From Ganoderma boninense (lineage: Eukaryota; Basidiomycota; Agaricomycetes; Polyporales; Polyporaceae), in contig CM035304.1 in NCBI GenBank assembly GCA_002900995.3, positions 1,409,498-1,473,497 of the forward strand: a stretch of 64,000 nt of DNA, read 5' to 3'. Of this stretch, positions 23,258 through 35,500 are shown piece by piece. Within the stretch, counting starts at the first letter, position 1, and each line of letters starts with the position of its first letter. The translations under genes were made by a program, and so were the position numbers. The notes below the pieces were generated by a model. The model was not told the DNA's origin. It saw nothing but the letters and a program-made list of their open reading frames with translations, and did no database searches.

Positions 23258-25088
23258 ATGCTCCCTCCCGGATCGCCCCAAGAGCCCCGGGAGATGTGGG
23301 ACTGGGAGATCTTCCAGGACGATTGGTGGAAGACGTCCTTCCGCGCCATCTCCTGGGCGTACAAGACAAAGCCGGATCACCCCAGGCCCCCCCACTATCA
23401 CGACCTCCTGGCCCGCGGGAGACGACGGAGGATCGCAGGCGATGCTCGCCGTGCCGCTGGAGGCAGCAACGGAGATGTGAGCCTAAACAGTGCCCTTTGT
23501 GGTGTTCGTGCCGCGGAGGAGGCTCTCAGGCGGTACGAGCTCGAAGTTGCCATCCTTTCCTCGGACGATCTCCCCCATCTCGAGCGCGAGCAGCCCCCTT
23601 GTCTCGACACTTCCTGTAGCGAGGGAACCTGGAACGAGAAGGTGCACGAGCTCCTGGGAGGCATCCTCGAGCAAGGCGCTCTCCCAGAGGTCGACTCCTT
23701 GGCACTAGACACGTCCCCCTTTGGGATCTCAATAACCTCGACAGTCCGCCTAGCTCTCCCGGAACGGCAGATCTCACGGATTCGGAGGCCTCAGGCGATT
23801 CCGACCCGCCACCGTCGACGCCCAAGCCTACAAAGGCATCGTACGCCCGCATCGTCTCCAGCGATCCTACGACATCCCCCACAGTCCTTTCGCCTCTTCC
23901 CTCAAAGCTCCTGAGTGCCGCCGCGCTCACTTTCATCCCTTCGACCCCCAACCATCCATCATCACGGGAACCGACCACGCCACCTTTGACGTCCTCTTCG
24001 AATTCTTCCGACTCCCCGTTCTCCTCGCCTACATACAACTTCCACTTCCCGTCCTTGAACTCGAGTTCACCGGCCGACCGGCGCGAGTCTCGATCCTTGC
24101 CACCGTCGCTGCAGAAGGACGAGCTGGGTTTTACATAGAGGTCGCGGACGATGCAGACGATGTCCCAGGTGCCACCCAGAGCCTGGGTAACACGCGCAGC
24201 ACGACGCCTCGCCGTCCCTCGGCCGCGTTCTTGCCTGCATTCCTTACGGACGGGTCGCCAACCTCGCGTTCGCGTAACTCAAAGACGCGCGAGATTGTCG
24301 ACCGCCTCCGGTCCTCGGGCAGCGCTAGCTCGGGCCGGAAGGCGAAGAAGTCGAACAAGCGTCAGGTCTCGGCCTCGAATAAAGACGCGGACTTTTCGAC
24401 GCTCGTCACGGATGTAGTCTCGACGGGGAAGGAAGAGAGCACCGATGGGTGGATTTCAGGCGTAGTGCGCCAGAACTCATCCTCTCATTTTTCAGAGACT
24501 AACGATGGCTGGATCACTCAGGTTTCGCAGGCACAACAGACGCTCCCTCCAGCAGCCGCGAGCTCTGCGGCGCCGCAGCAGCAACCGGCCAAGTCCAATA
24601 AGCATGGACACGGTCACGGTCATGGCCACAAGCGTTCGTCAGGCAGTAACGCGTCGCATCCTCCCTCCGCGCCCTCGGCCACGTTCTCGCCCGCATCGTC
24701 GACCATGAGTCTCACCGTCCCGCACACGCCCGCGTCTGGGCCCGCCCAGCTGCCGCCTATGCCGCCGCTCTACCCTGGTGTTCCAGGAGCGGCTGCCCTG
24801 TACCCGCCGGTCGGCGCGTACCCCGGGCCGTACGTCGCTGCGAACCCCGCAGCGTACATGCACGCAGCGCAGATGCAGTACCACCACCATCCGCAAGCGG
24901 TGCGCGGGCCCTGGCCTATGTACCAGCCTGGAATGTACCCGGTCTACCAGCCATTTGGCGTGATGCCTGCGGCGATGCCCTACGGGATGGTCCAGATGCC
25001 CGTTGCGGCCGCGCATCATGGTTCCGTGTTTTACGACGGCAAACATGAAGGGCAAGCCCGCGGCCGGGGCCTTGGTGCAGTGAGGTGA
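23258..25088 (+). CDS. Low-complexity protein of unknown function, with two apparent frameshifts
   Basis: Coding sequence starts at ATG 23258 (MWDWEIFQDDWWKTSFRAIS, then AAEEALRRYELEVAILSSDD and NEKVHELLGGILEQGAL). At the CCCCC run at about 23714-23718 the coding frame moves by one base to LWDLNNLDSPPSSPGTADLT and KPTKASYARIVSSDPTTSPT. At the TTTT run at about 24129-24132 it moves again to FYIEVADDADDVPGATQSLG. Both shifts are repaired by one extra base in the homopolymer, and codon use is strong on both sides of each. I therefore think the gene is intact in the organism and the shifts are assembly errors. The C-terminal half has a Lys-rich patch, His-Gly repeats, and a Pro/Tyr/Met-rich tail (PPMPPLYPGVPGAAALYPP), probably disordered. 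No known domain. A stop follows at TGA 25086-25088. Confidence 0.7.
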
Positions 25089-26203
25089 GTGCCACCCGCC
25101 GCGTTGCCCTCGGCGCGTCTGACTGCGATGCGTTTGCGTCGTCTGGCCTGCAGGCTAGGTGTGCCCTCGTCGTGCGGTCTGCCACCCCTTCCGGTGCATG
25201 GCGCATCACCGCGCCGCGTGCGTTTCGTCTTTCGATTGCCTCCTTCGCTTTCTGTACCCGTTTGTTGTCTGTCTCATGTAGTAGTTAGTGATTATGGTGC
25301 ATCGACCAGCAGTATACAGCTCGAGTGCACGCCCCCTCTCCCTCATTCACCTCTCTGTTCGTCTTCCTCTCATCGTGTTCGTTCGTGTCGATATACATAC
25401 ATACATACATACAACGCGTGCGCACATCCATCATCCATCCATCATCCCATCATTCTTCCGTCCATCCGTTCCTCGATACATCCGGCATCGACATCCCTCT
25501 CCCTCTCCCTCGTTCTCTCTCGTCGTTATTCAGCGGACAGGCTCGTCGTTCCCGCACCCTCTCTCTCCCTCTTTCTGTCAGTCTGTCATACTTCAGTCTC
25601 GTCGCCCTCGTACATCTGTCATCTCTCGCGTCTGCATAACCAGTTGTTACATACATATTGTCTGTCGCTGAGTCCATCACCTTGGTATTATTCATAGCGC
25701 CTCTTCGTTCCCGCATTATATATGTATGTTTTTCCCGTCTCAATGTTTGTCTGAGTATGTCAGTGGACGGGCCGGTGTTGGCGAGTGCCTTTCTGTTAGA
25801 GGTAGGTCCAATCCATCCATTGGATTGAGTACGGTGGACTGATGGTGTGTACAAACGTGTACGTAGCGGGGCAGATTACGCCAACAAAACATGCAGTATG
25901 ATTACAGAGCGAACAGAAAGCAGCGTTGATGTTGGAACCGGACGAGGTGAGTACGATGCAAGCAAGAAAAACACATTTTAGAATGGCTGAGGGCGAATAA
26001 GAGGAGCAAGGGAGCTTTAGCTAAGCAGAGGCAGAAGACACAAAGGATTACAGACGATGAACGATTAAACAGAGATATAACAGGATGAAAGCAGCGGGAG
26101 AGCGATTGCAATCACAATTGTTCGATACGTACCTAGACCGCAAGAAATGAAAATGAAAGAGGTTGGAGTAAGGCTTCAAGCTTCAGGCCTGCCTCTCGCG
26201 AGT
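25089..26203. other. Long, pyrimidine- and microsatellite-rich 3' region
   Basis: About 1.1 kb between convergent genes. The left half is C/T-rich with tetranucleotide repeats; the right half is A/G-rich near 25.9-26.15 kb. No supportable gene. Probably the 3' UTRs of the two neighbours. Confidence 0.5.
25393..25470. repeat. ATAC and CATC microsatellites
   Basis: About five copies of ATAC at 25393-25413, followed within 20 bp by CATC/CATCC repeats to about 25470. Confidence 0.8.
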
Positions 26204-27355
26204 TCACAGCCAGACCTGGCGCGGTCCCTCCGCCACGGCACCAGCGGGCATCGTGTTCTTGCGCGACCGCGGGCGCGCATACAGCCCAATGCCGTCCGGG
26301 TATTGGCAGTGTTCCTTCGGGGCCGGGGCCGGGTCGGCGACGGTCTCGCGGGTGTGTTCCACGCACACCTCGATGGCGCCGCCCCCGCTCTCCGCGCGCG
26401 CCCACGCCCGCTCGTAGTACTCGACCGCCTCGTCGAACTTCCACTTGCCGCGCTCGGCGCTGGCCTCCCGGAGGTTGAGGCGCGACTTGAGCCGGCGCAG
26501 CGTGTCCGTGACCTCGTTCAGGGCGACCGGCGGGGAGGGGAGCGCCGCGAGCGACGGCCGGCGCGAGCGTGAGCGTGACCGCGACCGCGAGCGCGGGGAC
26601 TTCGAGCCTGAGCCAGTGCTGGGGAGGCTGTCGTCGGAGCTGACGGGGGTCGGCACGCCGAAGGTGGCGGTGCCGGGCATGCGCGTTTTGGGGAGGTTCG
26701 CGGCCGAGCGCGATTTCCTGAGGTTCCCGAGGGACTTGCGGAGGCCCACGCGGCTGCGCTGGGGGCGGATGATCTGGCGGTCGACGTGGTCGTCGACGGG
26801 ACTGCTCATGCCGGAGCTGGGGGAGGTGTCGTACCCGGAGTTGCGCCGGCCGGTGCTCGTGAGGTAGTAGTAGTCGTCACGGTCCTGCGCCGGTGGCGGA
26901 GAGGGGAGCTCGAATGCGAGAGAGTCGGGAAGCGTCGTCTCCGTCTCTGTGGCCGCCACGAGCCTGACTCCTCCGAAAGTAGGAGAGGCGAGAGTGGGAG
27001 AGGTGCATGCCGACGCAATAGTCGCCTGAGGATACGCGGAAAGAGTGTTAAGTGGGGCGGTGGTTAGAACGTGACGAGGGGCGTACCTTCTGCTTGGAGT
27101 GCCGCACCCGCTCTGCATCGCAGGACTTCTTGGAACGCATCGTCCTGGGCGGTGGTGGAGGCACGGACAGAAACGCATACTGCCGTTCTTCGTGGTTGGC
27201 ACCCATCGATCCCACCTCAGCCACCTGCGGAATTACCAGCGGCGGGAGCCGCGTCTGTGGATGGCCAGTCAGTCCCGATTTACGGTGCCAGGGTGGAGTT
27301 AGGTTGTGTGGTTGAAACATACCTTCATCTTTGGATCGTACCGCTGGGCATCCAT
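26204..27355 (-). CDS. Ser/Arg- and Pro-rich protein of unknown function, 340 aa
   Basis: Three exons on the minus strand: 27355-27323 (MDAQRYDPKMK), 27254-27087 and 27025-26204, all phase 0, with GTATGT and GTACGC donors. Exon 2 carries TRLPPLVIPQVAEVGSMG and VPPPPPRTMRSKKSCDAE. Exon 3 carries SPTFGGVRLVAATE, RKSLGNLRKSRSAANLPK, a short RS-like run (SPRSRSRSRSRSRRPSLAAL) and near the C-terminus a segment predicted to be helical, LNEVTDTLRRLKSRLNLREA, then KWKFDEAVEYYERAWARAES. It has no domain I can name. A TATA-like motif lies about 95 bp upstream of the start. The gene faces the one at 23.3-25.1 kb tail to tail. Confidence 0.75.
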
Positions 27356-27447
27356 GGTAGGAGAGGTCGGGAGTGCGAGGAGTGCGAGAAGACTGAGAGA
27401 TAGAACGGTGGCCGTAGCAGTGAGGGACTGGGTCTCGTTTTCTCGGC

Positions 27448-27454
27448 TTATAAG
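27448..27454 (-). promoter_or_regulatory. TATA-like box of the 26.2-27.4 kb gene
   Basis: On the minus strand the sequence reads CCTTATAAGCC about 95 bp upstream of ATG 27355, a plausible TATA position given a short 5' UTR. Confidence 0.4.
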
Positions 27455-27825
27455 GATAAGTGGGGGTCGCTGCGTCAACATAGGGACGCATTGGCCGACG
27501 CTTTGTGGCGTAAGCCGCTTAAGACATGGCGTTTTCAACTCCTCAATGGCGGACAAGCGCCGACGCTTTTGGCTGCGGCGGCCACAGCGGGACAGCTCTT
27601 TGAGCATGGCACAAAAGGGGCAGATGTTCATGTCCCGGATTTGTGCAATGACGGAGGCAGGAACACTACGGCGGGCAAAGCATCCGTCTAGACCTTGGGG
27701 AAAGCGTAACTCTTTCTGTTAAGGACAATCAACGAGTGTATAGCGAAGATAATGGGAATCAAGATGTTATACATCCCTACCGATTATGGTGCTCCCTGGC
27801 CTGCACCAAAGCGGCCACGGGAGCT

Positions 27826-27831
27826 TATAAA
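27826..27831 (+). promoter_or_regulatory. TATA box of the 61-aa gene
   Basis: GAGCTTATAAAGGCC includes TATAAA at 27826-27831, 39 bases before ATG 27870. Transcription starting about 30 bases downstream would leave a very short leader. Confidence 0.5.
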
Positions 27832-27869
27832 GGCCGTTGGTGACTGGACGGAACCCACAAGCAGGAACG

Positions 27870-28112
27870 ATGCAAGCCTCTACACCCACCCCCATCGCCC
27901 GCGAGAACAGCTGGGAGAACGCCGAGATCATGAAAGCCCATCGCGTTAAGCTAACGGCGGACGCCGTACGAGCCCTTGCGAAGGAGATCGAGGTCCAAGG
28001 TCCCGCTGATCAGGAGGTGAGTATCGCATGTATATTGATTGGAGGAAGAAATAGAAGACTAACTTGTGACTAGGACCAGCAGGAGGGCGACAGCCGACAA
28101 AACTCCTCGTGA
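27870..28112 (+). CDS. Small hydrophilic protein, 61 aa
   Basis: Exon 1 (27870-28016) has high third-position GC and reads MQASTPTPIARENSWENAEI, then HRVKLTADAVRALAKEIEVQ. A 57-bp GTGAGT...CTAG intron in phase 0 leads to exon 2 (28074-28112), DQQEGDSRQNSS and stop. TATAAA stands 39 bases upstream. The middle looks like a single amphipathic helix. I do not recognise a family. The 3' end overlaps the stop end of the convergent minus-strand ORF by 43 bp. Codon use and the clean intron make it likely to be real in spite of its size. Confidence 0.6.
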
Positions 28113-28558
28113 CGATACGTGCCCGGACCCCACCTGTTGTCGATCGCCTTCAACTCGTAGTATTTCGCACCGTACACATGTGTAACATCACCGTGTACGA
28201 TAAACCAACCGTTGCCGAGCGTCATATGCAATAGCAAAATGTTGTCATCGGAAATATTCGATTGCCTGCAAACGGTGCTGGCACATTGTGTTCCCCTCTC
28301 AAATGTGAAATATTGACCCGTGCATGCAGTGCCGTGTCGTCGAATATTGTTAGGGTAAGCCGGTCCTCCTACCTTACTATTTCGGGATTGCCCAAAAATG
28401 GTTCCAAGATATCCAATGCCAAGAGTATCGACATGTGGTGACTCACTTTGAAACACGACCAAGTCATGGACGGGAGTGTTAACCCTGAAACGATCCCGAC
28501 TGGGATCTCCGGGCACTAGTGTATCTTCGAGGCGGTAATTATCAATGTTCATACGCAT
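28070..28558 (-). CDS. Hypothetical protein, 162 aa
   Basis: A single uninterrupted frame from ATG 28558 to stop 28070. It reads MRMNIDNYRLEDTLVPGDPS, then HDLVVFQSESPHVDTLGIGY, GTACTGQYFTFERGTQCAST and MTLGNGWFIVHGDVTHVYGA. Cysteines are few and there is no membrane segment. No family is recognised. Codon use is less biased than in neighbouring genes, and the 3' end overlaps the small plus-strand gene, so one of the two may not be expressed. Confidence 0.4.
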   Translation of the reverse strand: MRMNIDNYRLEDTLVPGDPSRDRFRVNTPVHDLVVFQSESPHVDTLGIGYLGTIFGQSRNSKVGGPAYPNNIRRHGTACTGQYFTFERGTQCASTVCRQSNISDDNILLLHMTLGNGWFIVHGDVTHVYGAKYYELKAIDNRWGPGTYRHEEFCRLSPSCWS

Positions 28559-29538
28559 GGGGACGACAATGTTGAGTTGAGCGACATAAGTACTTCATCC
28601 AAAGTGGACAGGTCTTTGCACCAGAGGATTGGACGAGAGGTGGGGCGGTGGGGGCTAGCAGAGGTTGAGTGTGGCACCCCAGGCAGGACCCTGAGTCATC
28701 CTTGTGACCCATTCCCCTGCCGTGTGAAACCACTCAGAGAGACCCCCCGGTACGTCGTTCGCTCCCCCTATATTCCAAAGATAGACGACCCAGACGCCGC
28801 CTCATGCTCGTATTCGTGCCTGGCGGGTGGGCGCACATCCACTTGACCATCCGCTCAACCATTCGGTCAACCATTCGCTGTAACTTTCGCCGTAAAAAAT
28901 TGTTTCTGAAATGTCCTACAATTAACTGTTTTCATCAGGTCTGTTGGGTTTTTCCGGCCAGGACAATGCACTCGGCTTGCAATGCCCTAGAATATGCTTG
29001 GCGGCGCAAGATGTTGAGACCAAGTAAAAGTCGAAGCCTGCTTGATTCCCCATTCTCTCTTCGTAACGGCGTGCAATTTAGAACAATAAATATTTTGATT
29101 ACATTAAGAACACATATATATGTACATATGACAATAGCAAGGAGACAGAAGGATCGCAGGATGGACAGCGACATGACGAGACTACGAGACGAGACAGAGA
29201 ACACAAGATGACGGAACGGATGACAAGCAGACGACGGAACGGACGACGGAACACACGACGGAACACAAGACGGAACACAAGACGGAACACACGACGGAAC
29301 ACACGACGGAACACACGACGAAACACACGACATGATGCGACAAGAAGACAAGACAGATGGCACAAGGGGACGACAAGATGACAGAACAGAAACAGGATGG
29401 ACGACAGGATCATGGGATAGCAGACGACAAGACAAGATCAAGGGGATCTGTGCACCCTGAGGGAGAGCGGGACTGGATACGCAAATACGCAAATACATGT
29501 CAAGCGACAGCCTTTTCCGAGTTCAATCAAGCAGTCAG
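28559..29538. other. Left border of the transposon island, no gene
   Basis: About 1 kb without supportable coding sequence. AT content rises between 28.85 and 29.15 kb. The 12-bp tandem repeat at 29208-29331 lies here, followed by the 3' end of the long minus-strand gene. Confidence 0.4.
29208..29331. repeat. 12-bp tandem repeat, unit GACGGAACACAC
   Basis: About nine copies of GACGGAACACAC and close variants in line. The unit is half the period of the arrays at 30.2, 33.3 and 48.6 kb, and its GACGGAAC core is also part of the 33-34 kb array. Confidence 0.85.
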
Positions 29539-32500
29539 TCAAGGTGGGTTCTCTCCCTGGGGAGGCGTCTCTGATGGCGTCCCTTCTGTACGCTGGTCCA
29601 TAGCAGACTGCTGGCCTGCTGTTGCTTCCATTTGGGATGGCGTGCGCGCCGTCTCACGCGCAGGAGGAGTAGAACGCCCAGCAACCATCGGGAGAGGTAT
29701 CCAGGGAGGCTGCACATGCGTTTGGTTATGCTGGGAAGGAGTGCCTGGTGGTATGGAAGACATCGGCACCTGCTGTCCATTGGCAGGCGGACGCAAACCT
29801 GGGATAGGCATGCCAGGTGGAAGCTGCCCATGAGAATGCATAGGGGTCGGCATAGGTAGCGTCGGCATAGGTAGCGACGATGAAGAACTCGACTGATAAT
29901 ACATGAGGGGTGAAGTCAGGCCGCCCGCGTGAGGATGAGCTCCGAAAAGGGGGTTTTGAAAAGGCTGCGCCATAAGGCTCCCTGAGGGCGGATTTGTTCC
30001 AGGGAAGTTGGCCGAGGGCTGGAATCCAGAGGGATAGCCATACGGCACGAAGTAGTGCGGGAAAGCATTCCAAGACGCGTCGGGATAGCCGCTGTTCGAT
30101 GGTCCCAGACCTGGATAGCCCCTCCAAGGGGCATTGACCATATTCCCTTGCACACGCTGCGGTCCTTGCTGACCGAGCGGGTTGGCGAGCTCTTGAATCG
30201 TTGTCGCCTGGCGTGAATGGTCGTCGGAGGCATCGTTCAAGGGCACATCGGAGCGGTCGTTCAGGCGGTCATTCGCGGGAACGATCGGGAGGTCGTTCGG
30301 GGGGACCGTCGTGCGGTCGTTCGCAGGAACGGTCGGGCGGTGGTTCGAGGGAACGGACGGGCGGTCGTTCGAGGGGACGGACGGGCGGTCATTCGAGGGG
30401 ACGGACGGGCGGTCGTTCGAGGGGACGGTCGGGCGGTCGTTCGAGGGGACGGTCGGGCGGTCGTCCCCGGGAGCGTTCGAGCGGTCGTGCATACGGACAT
30501 TTGAGGTGTTATCCAATTCAACGTCCATGGCCGTGCTGGAGAAGTCATTGGTCGACGAGTGTTCTGCGGCTTGCTGAACGGACACCTGTCCCGGACGGTG
30601 TGCCTCATCAACTCGAGATCGCTTGGAGGGTCGAGCCGATCCTTCAGGTCGTTCCTTCTCCTTGCCCTTCCCCTTCGAGGAGACATCAAGCGATGTGGAG
30701 TCCGTATCCGAGCCCTTGAGTTTCCTCTTCACGACTGGTCTAGGCTTCGGCACTGGTGGCTTAGTGGGCAGAGATTTGTCCTGAGATGGATCATTGGCCG
30801 GCGCTGGCTCACCGTCCGAGACTTCCACATATTGTGTGCTGGGACGCGACCGAGACTTGTGCGGCCTTGACTTAATAGGGGAGGAGGATATGGAGATGTT
30901 GACCGTACGGAACGGGTCAGGGATGTCTTCTTGCTCGCCCTGGGCTGGTATGTCGGAGCCGTCCCGACCGCGGGAGGTATCGTCTGCATCAGCCTGCAAG
31001 CGAGCGACGGCCTCGACCTCCTTCTCCTTGCCCTTTCCCTTGTTGCGGGCATCTTTTGGTTTCTCTCCGTCTGTGTCGAAGTCCGCCTTCGATTTCGCCT
31101 TCGATTTCGCCTTCGGTTTCGCCTTCGGTTTCGCCAAGCGCGAAGGCCCAGGTCGATCGAGATCATCACTGCCGGAGTCGTCATCGTCACTGGATCCGTG
31201 ATCAGAGCTGCCATTGGTGTGGTCATCGTCGTCCTGGTCGCTTTCCGAGTCAGGGACTAGAGGTTCCAGTCGACGTGATAAGCCGTAACGATCCTCCCGA
31301 CCATCCGCAAACCAGCGACGACCAAAAGCATTCTGAGAGCGATAGTGAGGGGCTTCGCCTACGGCGACAGGCTCTCGATCAGGGTCAAAATCTATGTGAT
31401 GATCGTGATTGGAAGATGTGTCAGTCGCTGATTCAGAAGGGCTGATGGACAGGCTCACCGTCAGAAGTCGATAACGTAAAATAGATGCCATCGCGGTCGT
31501 CGATAATAGAGCGGGCGAGGGAGTCCAAGTCGTCGCGGGGGAGGTTGTGAATGCTTCTGATGATCTTTGCTTGCTTCGACGGTCCCTTGCTCTTTGGGAC
31601 CTTATGGTGGGCAATTGGCGGAAACGGCACGCCTTCTGGCCAGCGGTGTAGACAGACTTTCTTCGACGAAAACATTGCTCCGAGTGATTTCCAAGGGAAC
31701 GACTTCCAGGTGTAGTTCGGGATATTCAAGGAGTCTGGAGTAAATATTTGTTCAGCTTCGCAGTTTTTACGCTTTGCGGTGACCCGACGCACTAAGCATT
31801 TTGCAGAAATGATCCGCAATCCAAGCTGCGAGCTCCTTCTGACCCAACGCCATTAACGTCTTCATGGACGGTGTGGGAATCTGGGCAGAACGTCGCTTGG
31901 CAGTGATCGTCTTGTCGGCTTCTGGCGCCCCGCGAACAGCCTTCGCAGCAGCGTGCGAGCCCTCAGCGTCATTGGCAGCAAACGCCTTTTCCACCAGGGC
32001 TAAAGACGCGCCATTACTTGATAACCGATACGTTAGAACGTGGTATGAACATAAGTAACTTGCACTTACTACACGTGGGCCTTCAGATGAAAGAGCACGC
32101 CATTTAGATCTGTGCGAGAACACGTCTCGAAAAACTAGTGGACCAGAGACCGAAATCAGAAACTTCAAAGCAGAGAGAGAGAAAGGGTTCTTACCCCGGC
32201 TGCATTTTTTGTCTCATACACAACAGCTAACCCGCTATCAGAATTTGCGTTGCTACCGACAAGGGCCAGCACAGCACTGAATCCATGCAACGATTCACAC
32301 GTATCCAACTATAGACACAAGGACGCGTAAATCAGTAGGTCTATAACGCAGTGCCTATGACGCTTACGAATTTAGTGAGCCTCTTGGAGACTTTATGGAA
32401 TGTGCGTCTGCGCACTCCAGTGGTCTGAGTTCCTCGAACAGCCTGCAATCTGCGGTGGTTGGTTAACAGCTCCTTGGCGTCCTTCTCTCCATATGTTGCC

Positions 32501-35500
32501 AAGAACTTCTTGTAGCAGGCTGTACGGACTTTGACGTCAATTTCTTCTATAGGCAACCCGTCAAGGCAACGTCTGACAACAATAACAGCGTCTGAGAACT
32601 CACGAGTATCCGTAACAGCTGATTAAAACTATGCATTAAAAACGTCCATTCCACCAGAACAATGAAAGCTTACACGTTTCGATCCGTTTCAGCTCCTCCT
32701 CCTGGTTCTCTTTAAAGTAGGAGCTATACATGTTCCACATGTTGTTCTTGAGGTTTGTGCGCTGATTGGTCGACGTCCATATCTCAAACACTTGCGAAGT
32801 AGAAAGGCCGGTCTTGGAAGCGACGTCTTTCGCCAGCTCCTGGACCTGCGTAAATCCGTCGTGAACGATCCTCAGATTCGCATCGGAAATACGACCGACG
32901 GCCTTCCGATCGCCATCTTGTTCTTCATCCCCATCATCGGACTCGGCTCCAGACTCGGCTCCAGACTCGGCTCCAGAGATGAGCCAAGCATCCACTGAGC
33001 CGGAGGCTGGTAGATGGGGAGAGTCCACGCCCTCCACGCCCAGGTCGACAGAGGCATTCGGGAGGCTGTCTGAAAAACGATCGATCCGACCGGGGGCGCC
33101 TGTATTTGATGTCCTGGCTTGGTGTTCTATGGGTCAATGATGTAAATGAGCAACAAGTTCTCTTACGCTGTTGGCAGGCGAGAGAGCACGCGTACCTGCA
33201 TTGTCTTTAGTAGACTTATCAAAGTGAATCTCCGCAGGCCGCAGAACGGATAGACCACCTTTCGTGGTATGGAAGGTACCTTTGGAAAATATCCGTTAAC
33301 CCTCGGTTACGTTGGGACATCCGGACGATTTGCTCCGCCAACGGTCGAGGGAGCAATTGTGCGAACAGTCGAGGGAACGACCGCGCGGTCGTCTGAGGAA
33401 TTGGCCTCGCTCGCGGTGGAAGGAACGAATGCGCTAACGGTTGAAGGAACAACCGCGAGCACGGTCAAGAGAACGACAGCGCGAACGGTCGACGGAACGG
33501 CAGCGAGAACGGTCGACGGAATGACCGCGCGGTCGTCAGAAACAACGACAGCGAGGATGGCCGAGGGTGTACCCACAGACGAGTGCGCGTCATGCGGAGG
33601 ACTGCGGCCGCCACATACGAAATTACCCCGCGAACGACCGACGGAACGACCGCGCTAACGGTCGAGGAATCGACAGCGCGAACGGTCGACGGAACGACCG
33701 CGGTAATGGTCGACAGAACGACCGCGGTAATGGCCCAGGAAACGACAGCGCGGTCGTCCGAGGAAACGGCCGCGAGGACGGCCGAGGGTGTACCCACAGA
33801 CGAGTGCGCGTCATGCGGAGGACTGCGGCCGCCACACACGAAATTACCCCGCGAACGACCGACGGAACGACCGCGCTAACGGTCGAAGAATCGACAGCGC
33901 GAACTGTAGACGGAACGACCTCTGGAACGGTCGACGGAACGACCGCGGTATTGGTCGACGGAACAACAACGCGACCGGTCGACGGAACGACTGCGCGAAC
34001 AGTCGACGGAACAACCGCGCGAACGGTCGAGGAATCGACAGCGCGAACGGTCGACGGAACAACCGCGGTAATGGTCGACGGAACAACAACGCGAACGGTC
34101 GACGGAACGACTGCGCGAACGGTCGACGGAACAACCGCGCGAATGATCGAGGAATCGACTGCGCGAACGGTCGATCGAACGACCGCGGTAATGGTCGACG
34201 GAACAACAACGCGAACGGTCGACGGAACGACTGCGCGGTCGATCGAGGGAATGACCGCGCGGTCGTCCCAGGAATTGCGCACATTTCAGTGAACAACAGC
34301 GGGAATGCCTCATGGAAGGGCCGCGCATGGGTCGATGAAACAGTCGCGTGAATGACCGATGAATCGACCGTGGAGTGACGCGAGGTAACAGCGGCGCGAA
34401 TGGTCGAGCAACGAGCAATGCAAACGATCAATGACACGATCGAGGGAATTGCTGTGCGGACGATTAAGGACACAGCGGTGCAAATCAGGCATGAAGGGGC
34501 TTAGCAAACCGCCGCGTGAACGTGTCAGGAAATGACCGCTCAAACGACAGGTGGAATGACTGCGTGAACGTTCGAGGCAATGGCGCAGACGGTCGAGGAG
34601 AAGGTCGCATAGGCATGCACACTAATTGTCGCAAGTCCGCCTCACCTTGAGTGCCCTCGTGGGTTCCTATGTATGGCACATCAGGGACCAGTCTCCTTAC
34701 TATGTTACGTGCAAAGAACGAACCTGCTCGATGTTCTTCCTTCCTGTCACCTGAACAAGCCGAGGAACCAACAGCCTCGAGAGATCGCTCCTCAGCCACC
34801 CCAACGTCGCGATGCGCGTCATCTTCGGGGCCTAAGACGGTACGTACACGGGGTTCCGCGCGGTGTCATAAGTGCCCCAGTTCTCGGATGGACGGTAGGA
34901 GCACTAACCTCGTTCTGCATTGCCCTCGCTACCCTGGCTACGGTTGGCGCGATCCATTCGGAGAATATCCGCGGAATCAGCCCCCTGAACGCTCCCGCGA
35001 ACGTCCGGTGAGACCTTCGCTTGATCAGATCCCTGCAGGCCTGTGTGGGCAAAACCAAGATTTTCGTCGCTGTCGGGAACAGGCCGAGGCTCGGTCACGT
35101 CCTGCATTTCCGAGTCGCCCTGAAGGCGAGATAGCTCAGACGGCAAGGACATTAGTGGCGGGAGCAGATTGTCGTTCGTATTGAGGGACCCCGCACTACT
35201 CTGATTGTTGGTTCCGATGGGGCTGGTACTCGTGGGGCTGGCAAGGCGTCGTTCATTCCGGTTGCCTCTCATGACCACACCAACATCGACGCCAGTGTCT
35301 AGGCCCAGGACACTGAGAGCAGTGGTCGGGCCTTCTTTGGGTGGAGCAACCAGGGGCGGCTCGGGTTGAAGCACGCGCGTTTTAGAGGAGGCTAGCATAA
35401 AAAAACGTCACTTGTTGCGCACGAGGGACCATGAGATAACAATCACTTACAAGACGCGTCGGAAATTGACGTGACGCGGTCTCGTTGTCCATCGCCGTCG

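Noticed and set aside
33567..34473. Separate genes of 180-240 codons on both strands
   Set aside because: Openness follows from a stop-free repeat whose unit is a multiple of three; no independent codon bias, start context or motif.
33340..34600. CRISPR-like array
   Set aside because: Units are directly adjacent with no unique spacers; this is a 24-bp minisatellite in a eukaryotic genome.
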